DNA from: a virus
DNA: 64,000 nucleotides
Strand: one strand, 5' to 3'
IMG/VR virus record: IMGVR_UViG_3300042350_004191
Location: 1-64,000 of that record
The position numbers were made by a program, and so were the translations under genes. This document shows, piece by piece, positions 15,863 to 23,232 of the stretch (its first letter is position 1; each line of letters starts with the position of its first letter). The notes under the pieces were generated by a model, which saw only the letters and a program-made list of their open reading frames with translations, made no database searches and was not told the origin of the DNA.

Positions 15863-15891
15863 AGACTACTATGGATTACTTGTAAGGTCGA
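15863..15891 (-). promoter_or_regulatory. Conserved-spacer promoter
   Basis: TCGACC, 17-bp spacer TTACAAGTAATCCATAG, TAGTCT. Drives the gene at 15852. Confidence 0.65.
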
Positions 15892-15916
15892 GCTAAAAAT
15901 GAATTCCTTTTTAATT

Positions 15917-15961
15917 GCCAGCACCCTGTGTCATTGAGGCAAGGCGACACAGGGTGCTGTT
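15917..15961 (-). terminator. Long hairpin terminator
   Basis: AGCACCCTGTGTC and GACACAGGGTGCT form a 13-bp stem with a GCCTTGCCTCAAT loop, followed on the minus strand by GGCAATTAAAAAGG. It ends the 16782-15978 operon. Confidence 0.7.
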
Positions 15962-15977
15962 GTAACTCAGTGCTGCA

Positions 15978-16190
15978 TTACAGAACAGGTAGGTCTTCGA
16001 CTTCGTTGACGGTGATGAGGTAGTGCTTCCTCGTTCCATCATTGTTGAACCATGTGGCTTGCACCACATTGTCCTTGTGCAGTCTGATGTAGGGAGTGCG
16101 ATAACCTCTCTCTCCCTCATCCAAACCCCTCACTACTTTAGTGATGACAACTTCGAGGTCTTCTAGGTCCTTGATGTCTTTAGTCTTCAT
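15978..16190 (-). CDS. Small hypothetical early protein
   Basis: 70 residues, ATG at 16190. Contains DLEDLEVVITKVVRGLDEGE and a beta-like C-terminus (NNDGTRKHYLITVNEVEDLP). It overlaps the end of the 16187-16426 gene by four bases (coupled). Last gene of a three-gene operon. Not recognised. Confidence 0.65.
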   Translation of the reverse strand: MKTKDIKDLEDLEVVITKVVRGLDEGERGYRTPYIRLHKDNVVQATWFNNDGTRKHYLITVNEVEDLPVL

Positions 16191-16426
16191 TGATGGTATT
16201 GTCCGGTGGTCAGACGCTGGAGAGACTCAGCCCAATCGTAGTGGGGCATCCATTCTCCATCGCTGAAGTCGATGTAGTGCCTGTCATGCGACAGCTTGTA
16301 GGTGATTCCTTTTGCCTTGCATTCCTTTCGGAACTGGAGGTAGTCAGGATCTGTCTTCTTCCTCGCTGGCTTCGAGCCGTATTCGAGGAGTCGATTGAGA
16401 TTGCGCTGGAGCATCCAGAGACTCAT
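16187..16426 (-). CDS. Small hypothetical early protein
   Basis: 79 residues from the ATG at 16426, preceded by a strong GGAGG and overlapping the stop of the upstream gene (ATGA), which is why this start is preferred over an ATG 11 codons earlier. Basic, with LEYGSKPARKKTDPDYLQFR and WMPHYDWAESLQRLTTGQ. Function unknown. Confidence 0.65.
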   Translation of the reverse strand: MSLWMLQRNLNRLLEYGSKPARKKTDPDYLQFRKECKAKGITYKLSHDRHYIDFSDGEWMPHYDWAESLQRLTTGQYHQ

Positions 16427-16782
16427 TTGAATTCCTCCGGTATCTCGACCTTCTCCCATTCGCCGTAGGCAATCGAGGAGCCGTAGTTATCGACAAACGG
16501 TTTGAGTCTGTCGCCAGCTTTGTAGCCTGTCATGGTGTAGCCCATGCGAGCCAGTGCTTCGAGCTTCTCGTCGGTGAGAAGGTCTGCATCGGTCTGGACG
16601 TTCATGCTCACGTTGACCTTGAAGGGGATTCTCTTTGGTGAGTAGAGAGCCTTGCCAGTGCGTTTGAGCTTTCCGTTCCTGAGAGCCTTGGCATTACGCA
16701 AAGCCTCACCGATTGTTTCGCCACAGCCCCAATTGAATTCATTGGTCTTGGCGATGTAGTAGACTGTCTGTTTACTGGACAT
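16423..16782 (-). CDS. Hypothetical early protein
   Basis: 119 residues from the ATG at 16782; a TTG 13 codons upstream is also possible. KQTVYYIAKTNEFNWGCGET suggests a small alpha/beta domain, followed by a basic segment and an acidic C-terminus. First gene of the operon with 16187 and 15978. Not recognised. Confidence 0.6.
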   Translation of the reverse strand: MSSKQTVYYIAKTNEFNWGCGETIGEALRNAKALRNGKLKRTGKALYSPKRIPFKVNVSMNVQTDADLLTDEKLEALARMGYTMTGYKAGDRLKPFVDNYGSSIAYGEWEKVEIPEEFK

Positions 16783-16991
16783 AAACGAGTGTGCCTTGTC
16801 TGACTTCGAGTTGAGAAGCAACCTGCTTTTATGTGGTTACAGGTTGGGCGATGAATTGACCAGCGAAAGCACCAGCAACGCCGCCACATTACCCTTTTCT
16901 TCTCGTCTGTGAAAGTCAGCTTATAGGCTATGTTCTCCTACTGATGTTTTGTGTGGTGTTCTCAGTACATCTCGTACTTTGAACGAGAACC

Positions 16992-17019
16992 ACTGTAGCA
17001 GGATTATTTGTAAACGCGA
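16992..17019 (-). promoter_or_regulatory. Conserved-spacer promoter
   Basis: TCGCGT, 16-bp spacer TTACAAATAATCCTGC, TACAGT; drives the operon starting at 16782. Confidence 0.55.
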
Positions 17020-17155
17020 GAAAATAAAATTCAATTGGAAAGATTTTTTTCTTTACATTTGGAAATCAAACAGTCGTTTAAGTTGGAAATTAAATTGTAA
17101 GACAATTAGAATTTTCTTGACTGACAAAGAAATTTTTAGTAGTCAAAATTTTTTG

Positions 17156-17184
17156 AAATAGAACAAGTAATCCGAAAATGTCAA
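17156..17184 (-). promoter_or_regulatory. Second promoter for the 16782 operon
   Basis: TTGACA, 17-bp spacer ending GGATTACTTGTT, CTATTT. Here the spacer carries the ATTACTTGT element in the opposite orientation. Confidence 0.35.
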
Positions 17185-17280
17185 GACTAAAATGATTGTC
17201 TTACGTTGTAAGTATTTGTGCCAGCCCGAATTAGAAACAAGACGTTGATTGTAAGACAAAGAGAAAGGCTGGACACAAAG

Positions 17281-17306
17281 AAGGACGGGAGCAATCCCGT
17301 CCTTCA
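17281..17306 (-). terminator. Hairpin terminator
   Basis: AAGGACGGGA-TTGC-TCCCGTCCTT stem followed by CTTTGTG on the minus strand and CAAGTTTTAG on the plus strand. May work in both directions. Confidence 0.65.
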
Positions 17307-17326
17307 AGTTTTAGAATGTAAGACGA

Positions 17327-17491
17327 TTAGTTAGGGCTGTTGAGCATCTGGAGCTTCTGGTCTTTGAGACTGACCATATTATCTGCAAGGATGTTCAGTT
17401 TCGCCTCATGCTCTCGCAAGTGCTGGAGGAGGATGGAGATTGCGGATTTGGCTAATTCCATTTCCTCTTGGAGTCTTTCGATTTGTGTCAT
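17327..17491 (-). CDS. Small coiled-coil protein
   Basis: 54 residues, ATG at 17491. Nearly all heptads (MTQIERLQEEMELAKSAISI, LREHEAKLNILADNMVSLKD). It sits after the hairpin below the 17531 gene, so it may be expressed by read-through. Likely a small dimeric protein; role unknown. Confidence 0.55.
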   Translation of the reverse strand: MTQIERLQEEMELAKSAISILLQHLREHEAKLNILADNMVSLKDQKLQMLNSPN

Positions 17492-17499
17492 GGTGAAAG

Positions 17500-17526
17500 T
17501 GGGGAGAGGGTTTCCCCTCTCCCCAT
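17500..17526 (-). terminator. Hairpin below the 17531 gene
   Basis: GGGGAGAGG-GGAAA-CCCTCTCCCC on the minus strand, with no strong T-run. Attenuator or weak terminator between 17531-18106 and 17327-17491. Confidence 0.5.
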
Positions 17527-17530
17527 GATT

Positions 17531-18106
17531 TTAGTCGTGGAGTTGGATCAGATTCCCCTTCACTTTGATGCCAGCCATTTGCTCTGGCGTGAAGATGAAT
17601 TCGCGGAACCTCTCACGCTTGAAGCCGCACACCTTTTTGATGTGTTTCTTCGCCAGCGTCAGAGGACGCGAGTTAACGGGTTTCTTTGGATTGGTCGGAG
17701 GAGCGATTTGTTCCTTCTGTTCCCGAAACCCATACAGATGAATCGTTCCGCTTTCCTTGTGGAGCTTGATTCCATCCGAGATAATCTCGTAGGTATCCTC
17801 TCCGTTGTTTTTGTTTTGAGCCGCATGAACGTAGCTCCCAGAGACACCATTGGTGAGCGTTTGCGTCAGCGAGGCGAGCAATTCCGCTTTCGCTTTGGCT
17901 TCCAGATCGTTTTGCGGTTGGTATGCTTCCAGAGCAGCTTTGTCATGCTCACAGGCAGCTTTGTTGCTGATACCAAAGTTAAGCGTGTAGCGAGCCGTCT
18001 CGCCAGTGTCTTTGGTAACGTAGAGGAAGGAGATGAACGTGCAACCCTTCTTTGTGGCTTCCTCCAGAATTTCCAGAGGACTTTGTGTGTTGGTGTTATT
18101 TCTCAT
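17531..18106 (-). CDS. Hypothetical early protein
   Basis: 191 residues, ATG at 18106 below TTCCTGTT. Alpha/beta N-terminal half (GCTFISFLYVTKDTGETARY) and a basic C-terminus (LAKKHIKKVCGFKRERFREF). Composition and codon use follow the G+C-richer cluster. Preceded by a conserved-spacer promoter. A nucleic-acid-binding role is possible from charge only. Confidence 0.65.
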   Translation of the reverse strand: MRNNTNTQSPLEILEEATKKGCTFISFLYVTKDTGETARYTLNFGISNKAACEHDKAALEAYQPQNDLEAKAKAELLASLTQTLTNGVSGSYVHAAQNKNNGEDTYEIISDGIKLHKESGTIHLYGFREQKEQIAPPTNPKKPVNSRPLTLAKKHIKKVCGFKRERFREFIFTPEQMAGIKVKGNLIQLHD

Positions 18107-18116
18107 AACAGGAAGG

Positions 18117-18145
18117 AGTATCGCATGGATTACTTGTAAGGTCGA
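18117..18145 (-). promoter_or_regulatory. Conserved-spacer promoter
   Basis: TCGACC, 17-bp spacer TTACAAGTAATCCATGC, GATACT; dyad copies sit immediately upstream (18174-18300). Confidence 0.65.
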
Positions 18146-18222
18146 GAAAATAAATCCGATTGGATTAAAATTTCTGAATGTCTTACAATCAACCTATCCA
18201 CATGGAATTCGATGGGATTGGA

Positions 18223-18310
18223 ATTGTAAGACAATTAGATTTTGATTGTCTTACGATATATAAGTCAAAAAAAATTGTAAGACAATTGAGAACCAGATCG
18301 TAAGACATTC
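18223..18310. repeat. Cluster of 13-bp dyads
   Basis: ATTGTAAGACAAT at 18223-18235 and 18274-18286, a variant ATTGTCTTACGAT at 18245-18257 and a partial copy near 18298. Spacing of about 20-30 bases suggests cooperative binding upstream of the 18117 promoter. Confidence 0.7.
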
Positions 18311-18380
18311 TTCGCCACTCGGTTTTGTCCGTGGGTTTAACCCACTGTCAAGGATCACCGAAAACCTATACGATTTGATT

Positions 18381-18686
18381 TTACTTTTTCGCTTCCATCG
18401 GAAGCTTCACGCAGTTGCAGAATTCCACATCTGCGAGTGCATCTTGCTCTGTCATGCTTCCCTCATCGATCATGTCTGAGTAGATGCAGACAGCAATCTC
18501 ACGGAGAGAAGAGGCTTTCATTTCCCAACCATTCCCCCAGTTGTTTCCATTGTTGGGAAGTTCCATGTCCCTCTTCGCATGAGAGCAAGTGGAAGCATGG
18601 ACACGGAAGGCTCCGTGTCTCCAGCTTGCAGGACCACAGACTTGTACGGACAGTTCTTTCGATTTGGTGATAGTAGGTGTTCTCAT
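18381..18686 (-). CDS. Hypothetical early protein
   Basis: 101 residues, ATG at 18686 below a TTTCCTGTT leader. Cys/His-containing N-terminal half (CGPASWRHGAFRVHASTCSH) then an acidic helical half (YSDMIDEGSMTEQDALADVE). Single-gene unit with its own promoter. Not recognised. Confidence 0.6.
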   Translation of the reverse strand: MRTPTITKSKELSVQVCGPASWRHGAFRVHASTCSHAKRDMELPNNGNNWGNGWEMKASSLREIAVCIYSDMIDEGSMTEQDALADVEFCNCVKLPMEAKK

Positions 18687-18696
18687 AACAGGAAAG

Positions 18697-18725
18697 AGTG
18701 TCGCACAAATTACTTGTAAGGTCGA
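18697..18725 (-). promoter_or_regulatory. Conserved-spacer promoter
   Basis: TCGACC, 17-bp spacer TTACAAGTAATTTGTGC, GACACT, followed upstream by dyads at about 18757, 18803, 18820 and 18887. Confidence 0.6.
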
Positions 18726-18914
18726 GAATAAAAACCGATTGGATTTAAGTTTCCAATTGTCCTACAATCGCTGAAAATTTTTGCCCTATATATGTAAGAC
18801 AATTAGATTTTGATTGTCTTACGAATTATTGGCTGTCTGAAAACCGTTGTTACCTGACACTATGATGCAACGTAACACGATGTTGAATTGTAAGACAATT
18901 AGATTTCCGAGCAA

Positions 18915-18947
18915 AGAAGAACCCCAAGGATTTCTCCTTGGGGTTTT
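18915..18947 (-). terminator. Rho-independent terminator
   Basis: AACCCCAAGGA-GAAA-TCCTTGGGGTT hairpin below the gene at 18951-19061. Confidence 0.7.
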
Positions 18948-18950
18948 GAG

Positions 18951-19061
18951 CTATTTGTTTTCTTCGTTTAGCTTCGCAACCTCATCGAGCCATGCTTCGT
19001 ATTCGGAAGCAAACTCATCGCTCTGCATGATGGTATTGAAGTCATCGGTGACTGGATTCAT
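18951..19061 (-). CDS. Acidic 36-residue protein
   Basis: ATG at 19061, four bases after the stop of the 73-residue gene. Strongly acidic helix (SDEFASEYEAWLDEVAKLNE). Framed exactly by the upstream gene and a terminator, which supports it as a real small gene. Confidence 0.5.
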   Translation of the reverse strand: MNPVTDDFNTIMQSDEFASEYEAWLDEVAKLNEENK

Positions 19062-19064
19062 AAG

Positions 19065-19286
19065 CTATTCACCCCAATGGGAGATCCTGCAACGCATCAG
19101 ATAGCAAGTCTCATCGTGCCAGAAGTTACAGACAAAAACGCAGTTAGGGATAGGACCAATAGCTTCACTGCTGCGATCAATGAAGAGTCCCTGTTGCCAG
19201 CATTCATTACGAATGCCCCGATCTTTCCACCGAAGCGGAATGTATTGACTCCACCAAACTGAGTCGGTTGTGGTTTTAGTGCTCAT
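19065..19286 (-). CDS. Small Trp/Cys-rich hypothetical protein
   Basis: 73 residues, ATG at 19286 below a TTCCTGTT leader. Rich in Trp and Cys (DSVWWSQYIPLRWKDRG, NCVFVCNFWHDETCYLM). Resembles small phage proteins of unknown role in general features only. First gene of a two-gene unit. Confidence 0.6.
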   Translation of the reverse strand: MSTKTTTDSVWWSQYIPLRWKDRGIRNECWQQGLFIDRSSEAIGPIPNCVFVCNFWHDETCYLMRCRISHWGE

Positions 19287-19296
19287 AACAGGAATG

Positions 19297-19325
19297 AAAC
19301 TACTACGGATTACTTGTCAGCACAA
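19297..19325 (-). promoter_or_regulatory. Conserved-spacer promoter
   Basis: TTGTGC, 17-bp spacer TGACAAGTAATCCGTAG, TAGTTT, with a dyad at 19356-19368. Confidence 0.6.
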
Positions 19326-19387
19326 GAAAAAAAACCAATTGGATTCAAATACCCGATTGTAAGACAATTAGAATATTATTGACAAAA

Positions 19388-19421
19388 GCAAAAAACCCCC
19401 ACCTTTCGGTGAGGGTCTTTT
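19388..19421 (-). terminator. Rho-independent terminator
   Basis: ACCCTCACCGAAAGGTGGGGGT hairpin then T6, ending the DUF932 gene. Confidence 0.8.
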
Positions 19422-19435
19422 GTGATTCTTATCCC

Positions 19436-20482
19436 TTACTTGGTAGCGAGGATTGCTTCACGCCCAAGCTGCAAGATCTCTTTGCGACGAGCATCATTCG
19501 AGAGCATCGCAACAAACGCTTGCTTATGTTCAGCAGCACTACCCATCGCAGAGCGATAGAGGCGGCTACCTTGGGAGTTAGTGCGTCCAGTGCCATTGCC
19601 ATGAGTCCAAAACTCTGTTGCACCATTGGCAAGGTCATACAGGGTTTCGCCAGTGTTCCCGATACCACGCGCAAAGAGCAACGTGATTTCGTTTGCTGCA
19701 TTCACTGCGCGAGTCGAGAGTTCGACAGTGCCAGTGGTTTTGGCAAAGTATCCCATAGCCATTGCAAGGGCTTCGTTATTGTCAACCCTGCAAGAGGAGA
19801 GATACTCCATGACTTCGACCAGATTGGCGCGACCTTTGAGGATAGCGTTAACCAAGTCTCCGAGGTTTTCCATGGCGAGCTTCGCGTTCTTGGTATGGTA
19901 AACCTTGAAGCTAACATCACCCATTGCTTCCATCGACCAACGCAAGGTGTTCATGCAGATGATTCGGATGATCGAATCATAAACATTCATTGCAATGGTG
20001 CCATCATGGGAAGTGACAAAGTTCAAGTGGGCTTTGAATTTCTCTTTTCCACGCTTGTTGACTTTGACTTCCAGATCCGACCCATTCAGTGCAACACTGA
20101 TGGCGAATTTCTTCCCACGCTCCAGCGAGCAGATCGAGGAGATTTTGGCTCCCAAATCTTTGATCGCAGCTTCGAGGGTGTTCCAAACCTCTTCGTTTGA
20201 GATAGGCGTATAGCCAGCCTTGGGAATGTGCAGAGGCACAATCTGATCTACAACGTCGAGGTCATCGCGGCATTCGCGGTGATCCGCGAGCAGCACTTTA
20301 TACTTGTCCAAGGTGATCTGGCGACCATCCAAGTAGACAAGTGCAGGGGATTCAGCGACCTTGAAGAAGTGCTTTTTGGCAACCTCTCTGTCGATCACTT
20401 GACGGTGATTCGCCATCGTATGCCACTCAGTGCCTTCGATGGAGTCTACCATATCATGCGGTAATACTATTCCATGACTCAT
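19436..20482 (-). CDS. DUF932 family phage/plasmid protein
   Basis: 348 residues. The order of motifs fits DUF932: an N-terminal half with ISNEEVWNTLEAAIKDLGAK, then FKAHLNFVTSHDGTIAMNVY and IIRIICMNTLRWSME, then a helical C-terminal region with GYFAKTTGTVELSTRAVNAA. Common on phages and plasmids; the biochemical role is not established. Single-gene unit with its own promoter and terminator. The largest gene between 14.6 and 26 kb. Confidence 0.85.
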   Translation of the reverse strand: MSHGIVLPHDMVDSIEGTEWHTMANHRQVIDREVAKKHFFKVAESPALVYLDGRQITLDKYKVLLADHRECRDDLDVVDQIVPLHIPKAGYTPISNEEVWNTLEAAIKDLGAKISSICSLERGKKFAISVALNGSDLEVKVNKRGKEKFKAHLNFVTSHDGTIAMNVYDSIIRIICMNTLRWSMEAMGDVSFKVYHTKNAKLAMENLGDLVNAILKGRANLVEVMEYLSSCRVDNNEALAMAMGYFAKTTGTVELSTRAVNAANEITLLFARGIGNTGETLYDLANGATEFWTHGNGTGRTNSQGSRLYRSAMGSAAEHKQAFVAMLSNDARRKEILQLGREAILATK

Positions 20483-20548
20483 ATATTTTGTGTCTTTCTT
20501 TTGTGTTTTGGTTAGTTAGCTGAATACTTCTTGCATTCAACTGTCCCT

Positions 20549-20577
20549 ATCCTAATTGAGATTACTTGTAAGTGCAA
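20549..20577 (-). promoter_or_regulatory. Conserved-spacer promoter
   Basis: TTGCAC, 17-bp spacer TTACAAGTAATCTCAAT, TAGGAT; drives DUF932. Dyads follow at about 20607, 20637 and 20674. Confidence 0.6.
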
Positions 20578-20705
20578 GTTTTATTTTCATTCTTTTTTAA
20601 TTAAATCCAATTGTCTTACAAATCGAGGTCAGTCTGTTTGTCTTACAAAGTGTTGACAATCAACAACATCCATCCGATTGTCTTACGATCTATTCACCTG
20701 TGAAA

Positions 20706-20737
20706 AAGGGAGGAAGATTTCTCCTCCTCCCTTTACC
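20706..20737 (-). terminator. Hairpin terminator
   Basis: AAAGGGAGGAGGAGAAATCT(TCCTCCCTTT) with a following TTC; ends the 22305-20758 operon. Confidence 0.65.
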
Positions 20738-20757
20738 ACTACACCACACACAAAACT

Positions 20758-20886
20758 TTATGAAGGCATATCCCAACCTTCATCGTATGCTTCTTTCCAT
20801 GCACGATAGTAATTGTATGCTGCCCATCCAATCACTGACAATGCACCAACAAGCACACCGAGGATAAATGAAATGAAAATACTCAT
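20758..20886 (-). CDS. Small single-pass membrane protein
   Basis: 42 residues. Hydrophobic helix (SFILGVLVGALSVIGWAAY) then a short charged tail. Its ATG overlaps the end of the preceding gene by four bases. Probably an inner-membrane micro-protein; role unknown. Confidence 0.55.
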   Translation of the reverse strand: MSIFISFILGVLVGALSVIGWAAYNYYRAWKEAYDEGWDMPS

Positions 20887-21203
20887 TCGGAAACTTCCAA
20901 TTTGGTTGGTTCGTAGTATTGATGTTGAGGCGCATCATACCATTCTTCTGTGGAGACTTCACCTTTGACCAGATCATATGTGATGTTGTCTCCGTAGTTG
21001 CTACCATCACCAGCACCCGAATAGGAATAGACTTCCCATGCCCAGTCTTCAATCTCTTGGGCGAAGTTGTTATTTTGTTCTGGTGCTAATCCAACGTGCA
21101 AATATCCTTCGTCACTTCCACCAGAAAACTCAAGGACGATTTGTTCGACTCCAAGTTTCTTGGCTTTGTTGTAGATTTTTTTAGATAGAGGTTGTGCTTC
21201 CAT
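20883..21203 (-). CDS. Hypothetical early protein
   Basis: 106 residues, ATG at 21203. Beta-rich and acidic (EQIVLEFSGGSDEGYLHVGL, WAWEVYSYSGAGDGSNYGDN). It lies two bases below the DUF6915 gene in a tight operon. Resembles conserved phage hypotheticals; no function. Confidence 0.65.
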   Translation of the reverse strand: MEAQPLSKKIYNKAKKLGVEQIVLEFSGGSDEGYLHVGLAPEQNNNFAQEIEDWAWEVYSYSGAGDGSNYGDNITYDLVKGEVSTEEWYDAPQHQYYEPTKLEVSE

Positions 21204-21204
21204 G

Positions 21205-21564
21205 TTATTTGATTTCTAATTTGGTTGTTTGGGTTTTCTTGCCGACAGTCATCATCCACTTTGGAGGATTGTTAGTCAGCATGAAAAGGTAATCCTTTGG
21301 AGTCGGAATGAATCCGCAGTCTTCTTGGATATGTTGCTCCGCGAGCATCTTGGTAGGAATCTCCTGTCCATTGCTATTAGTGATAGCATGACCAAACTCT
21401 TTGATTGCCCATTGGATACCAGCAGAATGATGACGCAGTGCGCGATGAGTCCAATCTCCTGTGAAGGCTTTTGTTTCATCGAACCAGTCATGGAGTTCGA
21501 CGTAATCCATCGGATCGCCACCCCATTTAGAGGCTGATGATTGTGCGTGTTTGTAAGGTGTCAT
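21205..21564 (-). CDS. DUF6915-like conserved phage protein
   Basis: 119 residues from the ATG at 21564 (the longer ORF starts at a TTG inside the upstream gene). It has HAQSSASKWGGDPMDYVELH, DWFDETKAF, HRALRHHSAGI and AEQHIQEDCGFIPT in the order I recall for this family. Many conserved His residues suggest a metal site. Function not established. Confidence 0.75.
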   Translation of the reverse strand: MTPYKHAQSSASKWGGDPMDYVELHDWFDETKAFTGDWTHRALRHHSAGIQWAIKEFGHAITNSNGQEIPTKMLAEQHIQEDCGFIPTPKDYLFMLTNNPPKWMMTVGKKTQTTKLEIK

Positions 21565-21574
21565 AGGATTTCGA

Positions 21575-21724
21575 TTAGTTGTTTCCAAGACCTTCTCGCA
21601 TTTTGAAATGATCTTCCATGTATCTTAATGCTTTTTCTTCATCAAAATTATAAGTCTCCATGACATACTGGACAGCCTCTTCAAAAGTCAATTCAGTATC
21701 GGGGTTGTTCCATTCTTTTTTCAT
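21575..21724 (-). CDS. Small acidic helical protein
   Basis: 49 residues, ATG at 21724, overlapping the end of the glycosylase gene by four bases and ending just before the DUF6915 ATG. Sequence such as NPDTELTFEEAVQYVMETYN is helical. Fits perfectly in the operon, so probably real. Confidence 0.55.
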   Translation of the reverse strand: MKKEWNNPDTELTFEEAVQYVMETYNFDEEKALRYMEDHFKMREGLGNN

Positions 21725-22305
21725 TTGCTGTAAGACTTCCAGATTTCCAAATCCATGTCAGCAATATTCTTTCCTGCTTTTTCGCATTCGGAAATAAAAT
21801 CCAATTCAATTTTCCGATACTTCTTCTTGTTGGAAGGAGTTGCTTTCGGGACATTGTATCCCTTCTCTGACATATACTTGAGGATGTGTGTATCCAAGAC
21901 AGCAACCTTCATGTCTGGACGAGAGTGCAGGACAAAGAACCGAGATGTCTTGGGTCCGATTCCCTCTACGGATTCCAGTTCTTGGCAACTGACAGTATGA
22001 AGTCTTCCTTCAAACTGGAGAATGCCACGGAAAGCTTTTTCAATCCGATTGTATTGTCCGAGCTTGTAGTGCTTCAAACGTCCCACCAAGGTTCCAGAGT
22101 CAACCATAGCATCGTTATAGTTGACGAGGTAGCGCAACCATTTGAAAGGAGAAACCCCAATGACTCTGGATGTCCACAAAAACTGATTGAGTTTTTCTGC
22201 CTGTGTCTTTGCCGTCTTACCAGCAACGAGGATGGCAAACATGAGAAACTCTTCGAGTTCTTCTTGGGTTCGATTGTAGTTAGTGATGTCTGTTGGTGTT
22301 ATCAT
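21721..22305 (-). CDS. HhH-GPD DNA glycosylase
   Basis: 194 residues. The helix-hairpin-helix ESVEGIGPKTSRF (111-123) carries the candidate catalytic Lys119, and AVLDTHILKYM carries Asp138, 19 residues later, as in endonuclease III/OGG-type bifunctional glycosylases. These enzymes remove damaged bases and cut the abasic strand. The Lys predicts lyase activity. No Fe-S cluster cysteines are seen at the C-terminus. First gene of an operon down to 20758. Confidence 0.8.
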   Translation of the reverse strand: MITPTDITNYNRTQEELEEFLMFAILVAGKTAKTQAEKLNQFLWTSRVIGVSPFKWLRYLVNYNDAMVDSGTLVGRLKHYKLGQYNRIEKAFRGILQFEGRLHTVSCQELESVEGIGPKTSRFFVLHSRPDMKVAVLDTHILKYMSEKGYNVPKATPSNKKKYRKIELDFISECEKAGKNIADMDLEIWKSYSK

Positions 22306-22315
22306 GGTGGTAGTG

Positions 22316-22343
22316 GTTGTATCAGATTAGTTGTAAAGGTCAA
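22316..22343 (-). promoter_or_regulatory. Conserved-spacer promoter
   Basis: TTGACC, 16-bp spacer TTTACAACTAATCTGA, TACAAC; drives the glycosylase operon. Confidence 0.6.
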
Positions 22344-22351
22344 GATTTATT

Positions 22352-22546
22352 TCAAACACAGTATGCTTCGAGTGCATCGAGTTTTTTGGCACAGATGAGA
22401 ACAAGCATTGCTTGAGTAATCTTTACTCCACACTTTGCTGTGTAACTCATAGGGATGTTGGGAAACTCTGGAGTGGAAACAGTCTCTCCGTCGAATACCA
22501 CAGGGAAAGCATCTCCTGCAATGTTTATCCAAATTGTTTTTTTCAT
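22352..22546 (-). CDS. Small hypothetical protein
   Basis: 64 residues, ATG at 22546. Short beta segment (KKTIWINIAGDAFPVVFDGE) then a helix (SYTAKCGVKITQAMLVLICA). It follows the 75-residue gene with no gap. Not recognised. Confidence 0.6.
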   Translation of the reverse strand: MKKTIWINIAGDAFPVVFDGETVSTPEFPNIPMSYTAKCGVKITQAMLVLICAKKLDALEAYCV

Positions 22547-22774
22547 TTAGATTTTCTCCTTCACACGGATGAGTTCGTCTGCTGTGCGATAGGTGACTTT
22601 GGTGAGTTGCAACAAAGGTGCTTGGTCAACCTCGCCACCAGAAAGAATCTTCGTGATGCGATAGTCAACGCCATTGCTGATGACAGTATCACCCAATTCC
22701 AATTCGTTTCCTTCTTGGTCAAGGACAAATGGTTTACAATCTTCGTCGGATAGGTAGTAGTTGGTTTTTTTCAT
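22547..22774 (-). CDS. Small hypothetical protein
   Basis: 75 residues, starting with MKKTNYYLSDEDCKPFVLDQ and containing NELELGDTVISNGVDYRITK, a small beta-barrel-like pattern as in SH3-like or YopX-like domains. It overlaps the upstream gene by four bases. Function unknown. Confidence 0.6.
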   Translation of the reverse strand: MKKTNYYLSDEDCKPFVLDQEGNELELGDTVISNGVDYRITKILSGGEVDQAPLLQLTKVTYRTADELIRVKEKI

Positions 22775-23010
22775 GGAAGGTCTTTATAGAATTTTAGAAC
22801 GCCTCGGTCAATAAGATTTTGCACTTCTCCACATTCAATCTTTCCACGCTCACCATCGGAATCAATGAACCACACGTTCCCATTTGGTGCTTCACTGGAC
22901 AGAAGAAGAACAGAGCCTTCTCTATGGTTTTTGTAAATCTGTGGATTGGGGTTATGAACATTGCTGTCGTATCCCAATTGAATTGGTTTTTGGACGATAT
23001 AGGATTTCAT
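22771..23010 (-). CDS. Small hypothetical protein
   Basis: 79 residues from the ATG at 23010; the longer ORF would run into tRNA-Cys and is rejected. Contains REGSVLLLSSEAPNGNVWFI then DSDGERGKIECGEVQNLIDR. It heads a three-gene unit directly behind tRNA-Cys, so the tRNA promoter may serve it too. Confidence 0.6.
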   Translation of the reverse strand: MKSYIVQKPIQLGYDSNVHNPNPQIYKNHREGSVLLLSSEAPNGNVWFIDSDGERGKIECGEVQNLIDRGVLKFYKDLP

Positions 23011-23027
23011 TTGGTTTTTAGTGGTTA

Positions 23028-23099
23028 AGCATCGTGTTGGATTTGAACCAACGTATAAGAGTTTTGCAGACTCTCGCCTTACCACTTGGCTAACGATGC
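23028..23099 (-). tRNA. tRNA-Cys (anticodon GCA)
   Basis: Acceptor GCATCGT / ACGATGC, discriminator U as usual for Cys, anticodon stem AGAGT / ACTCT around CTGCAAA, T-arm GTTGG TTCAAAT CCAAC. No CCA encoded. Confidence 0.94.
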
Positions 23100-23114
23100 G
23101 TCAATGTGGCGAGC

Positions 23115-23143
23115 ATCATGCCCAAAATTACTTGTAAGGTCAA
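23115..23143 (-). promoter_or_regulatory. Conserved-spacer promoter of tRNA-Cys
   Basis: TTGACC, 17-bp spacer TTACAAGTAATTTTGGG, CATGAT, ending about 16 bases above the tRNA. Confidence 0.65.
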
Positions 23144-23198
23144 ATCTTTTTTTAGGGGTCTGAGAGAATTCTCTGATTGTAAGACAATTAGATTTTCC

Positions 23199-23226
23199 TT
23201 GACTAAGAATTTATTTCTGATATTAT
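23199..23226 (+). promoter_or_regulatory. Rightward sigma70-like promoter
   Basis: TTGACT (23199-23204), 16-bp spacer, TATTAT (23221-23226), preceded by a perfect dyad at 23176-23188. No protein gene follows on this strand; the hairpin array at 23271-23421 does. Confidence 0.5.
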
Positions 23227-23232
23227 CTATAA

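Larger units (their letters stand above)
16783..17326. other. Long intergenic control region
   Basis: No convincing gene. It contains two leftward promoters (16992-17019 and 17156-17184), a rightward promoter-like element (17117-17145) preceded by a 13-bp dyad at 17094-17106, further dyad copies near 17194, 17248 and 17315, an inverted repeat CCAGCC...GGCTGG (17221-17272) and a hairpin at 17281-17304. A short RNA from the rightward promoter to the hairpin is possible. Confidence 0.6.

Noticed and set aside
16608-16889. 93-codon minus-strand ORF rich in Trp, Cys and Arg
   Set aside because: Out of frame with the better gene at 16423-16782; composition is typical of a shadow.
17468-18139. 223-codon plus-strand ORF
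   Set aside because: Antisense to the gene at 17531-18106 and runs through that gene's promoter.
19379-20200. 273-codon plus-strand ORF
   Set aside because: Antisense to the DUF932 gene, which has domain motifs, a promoter and a terminator.
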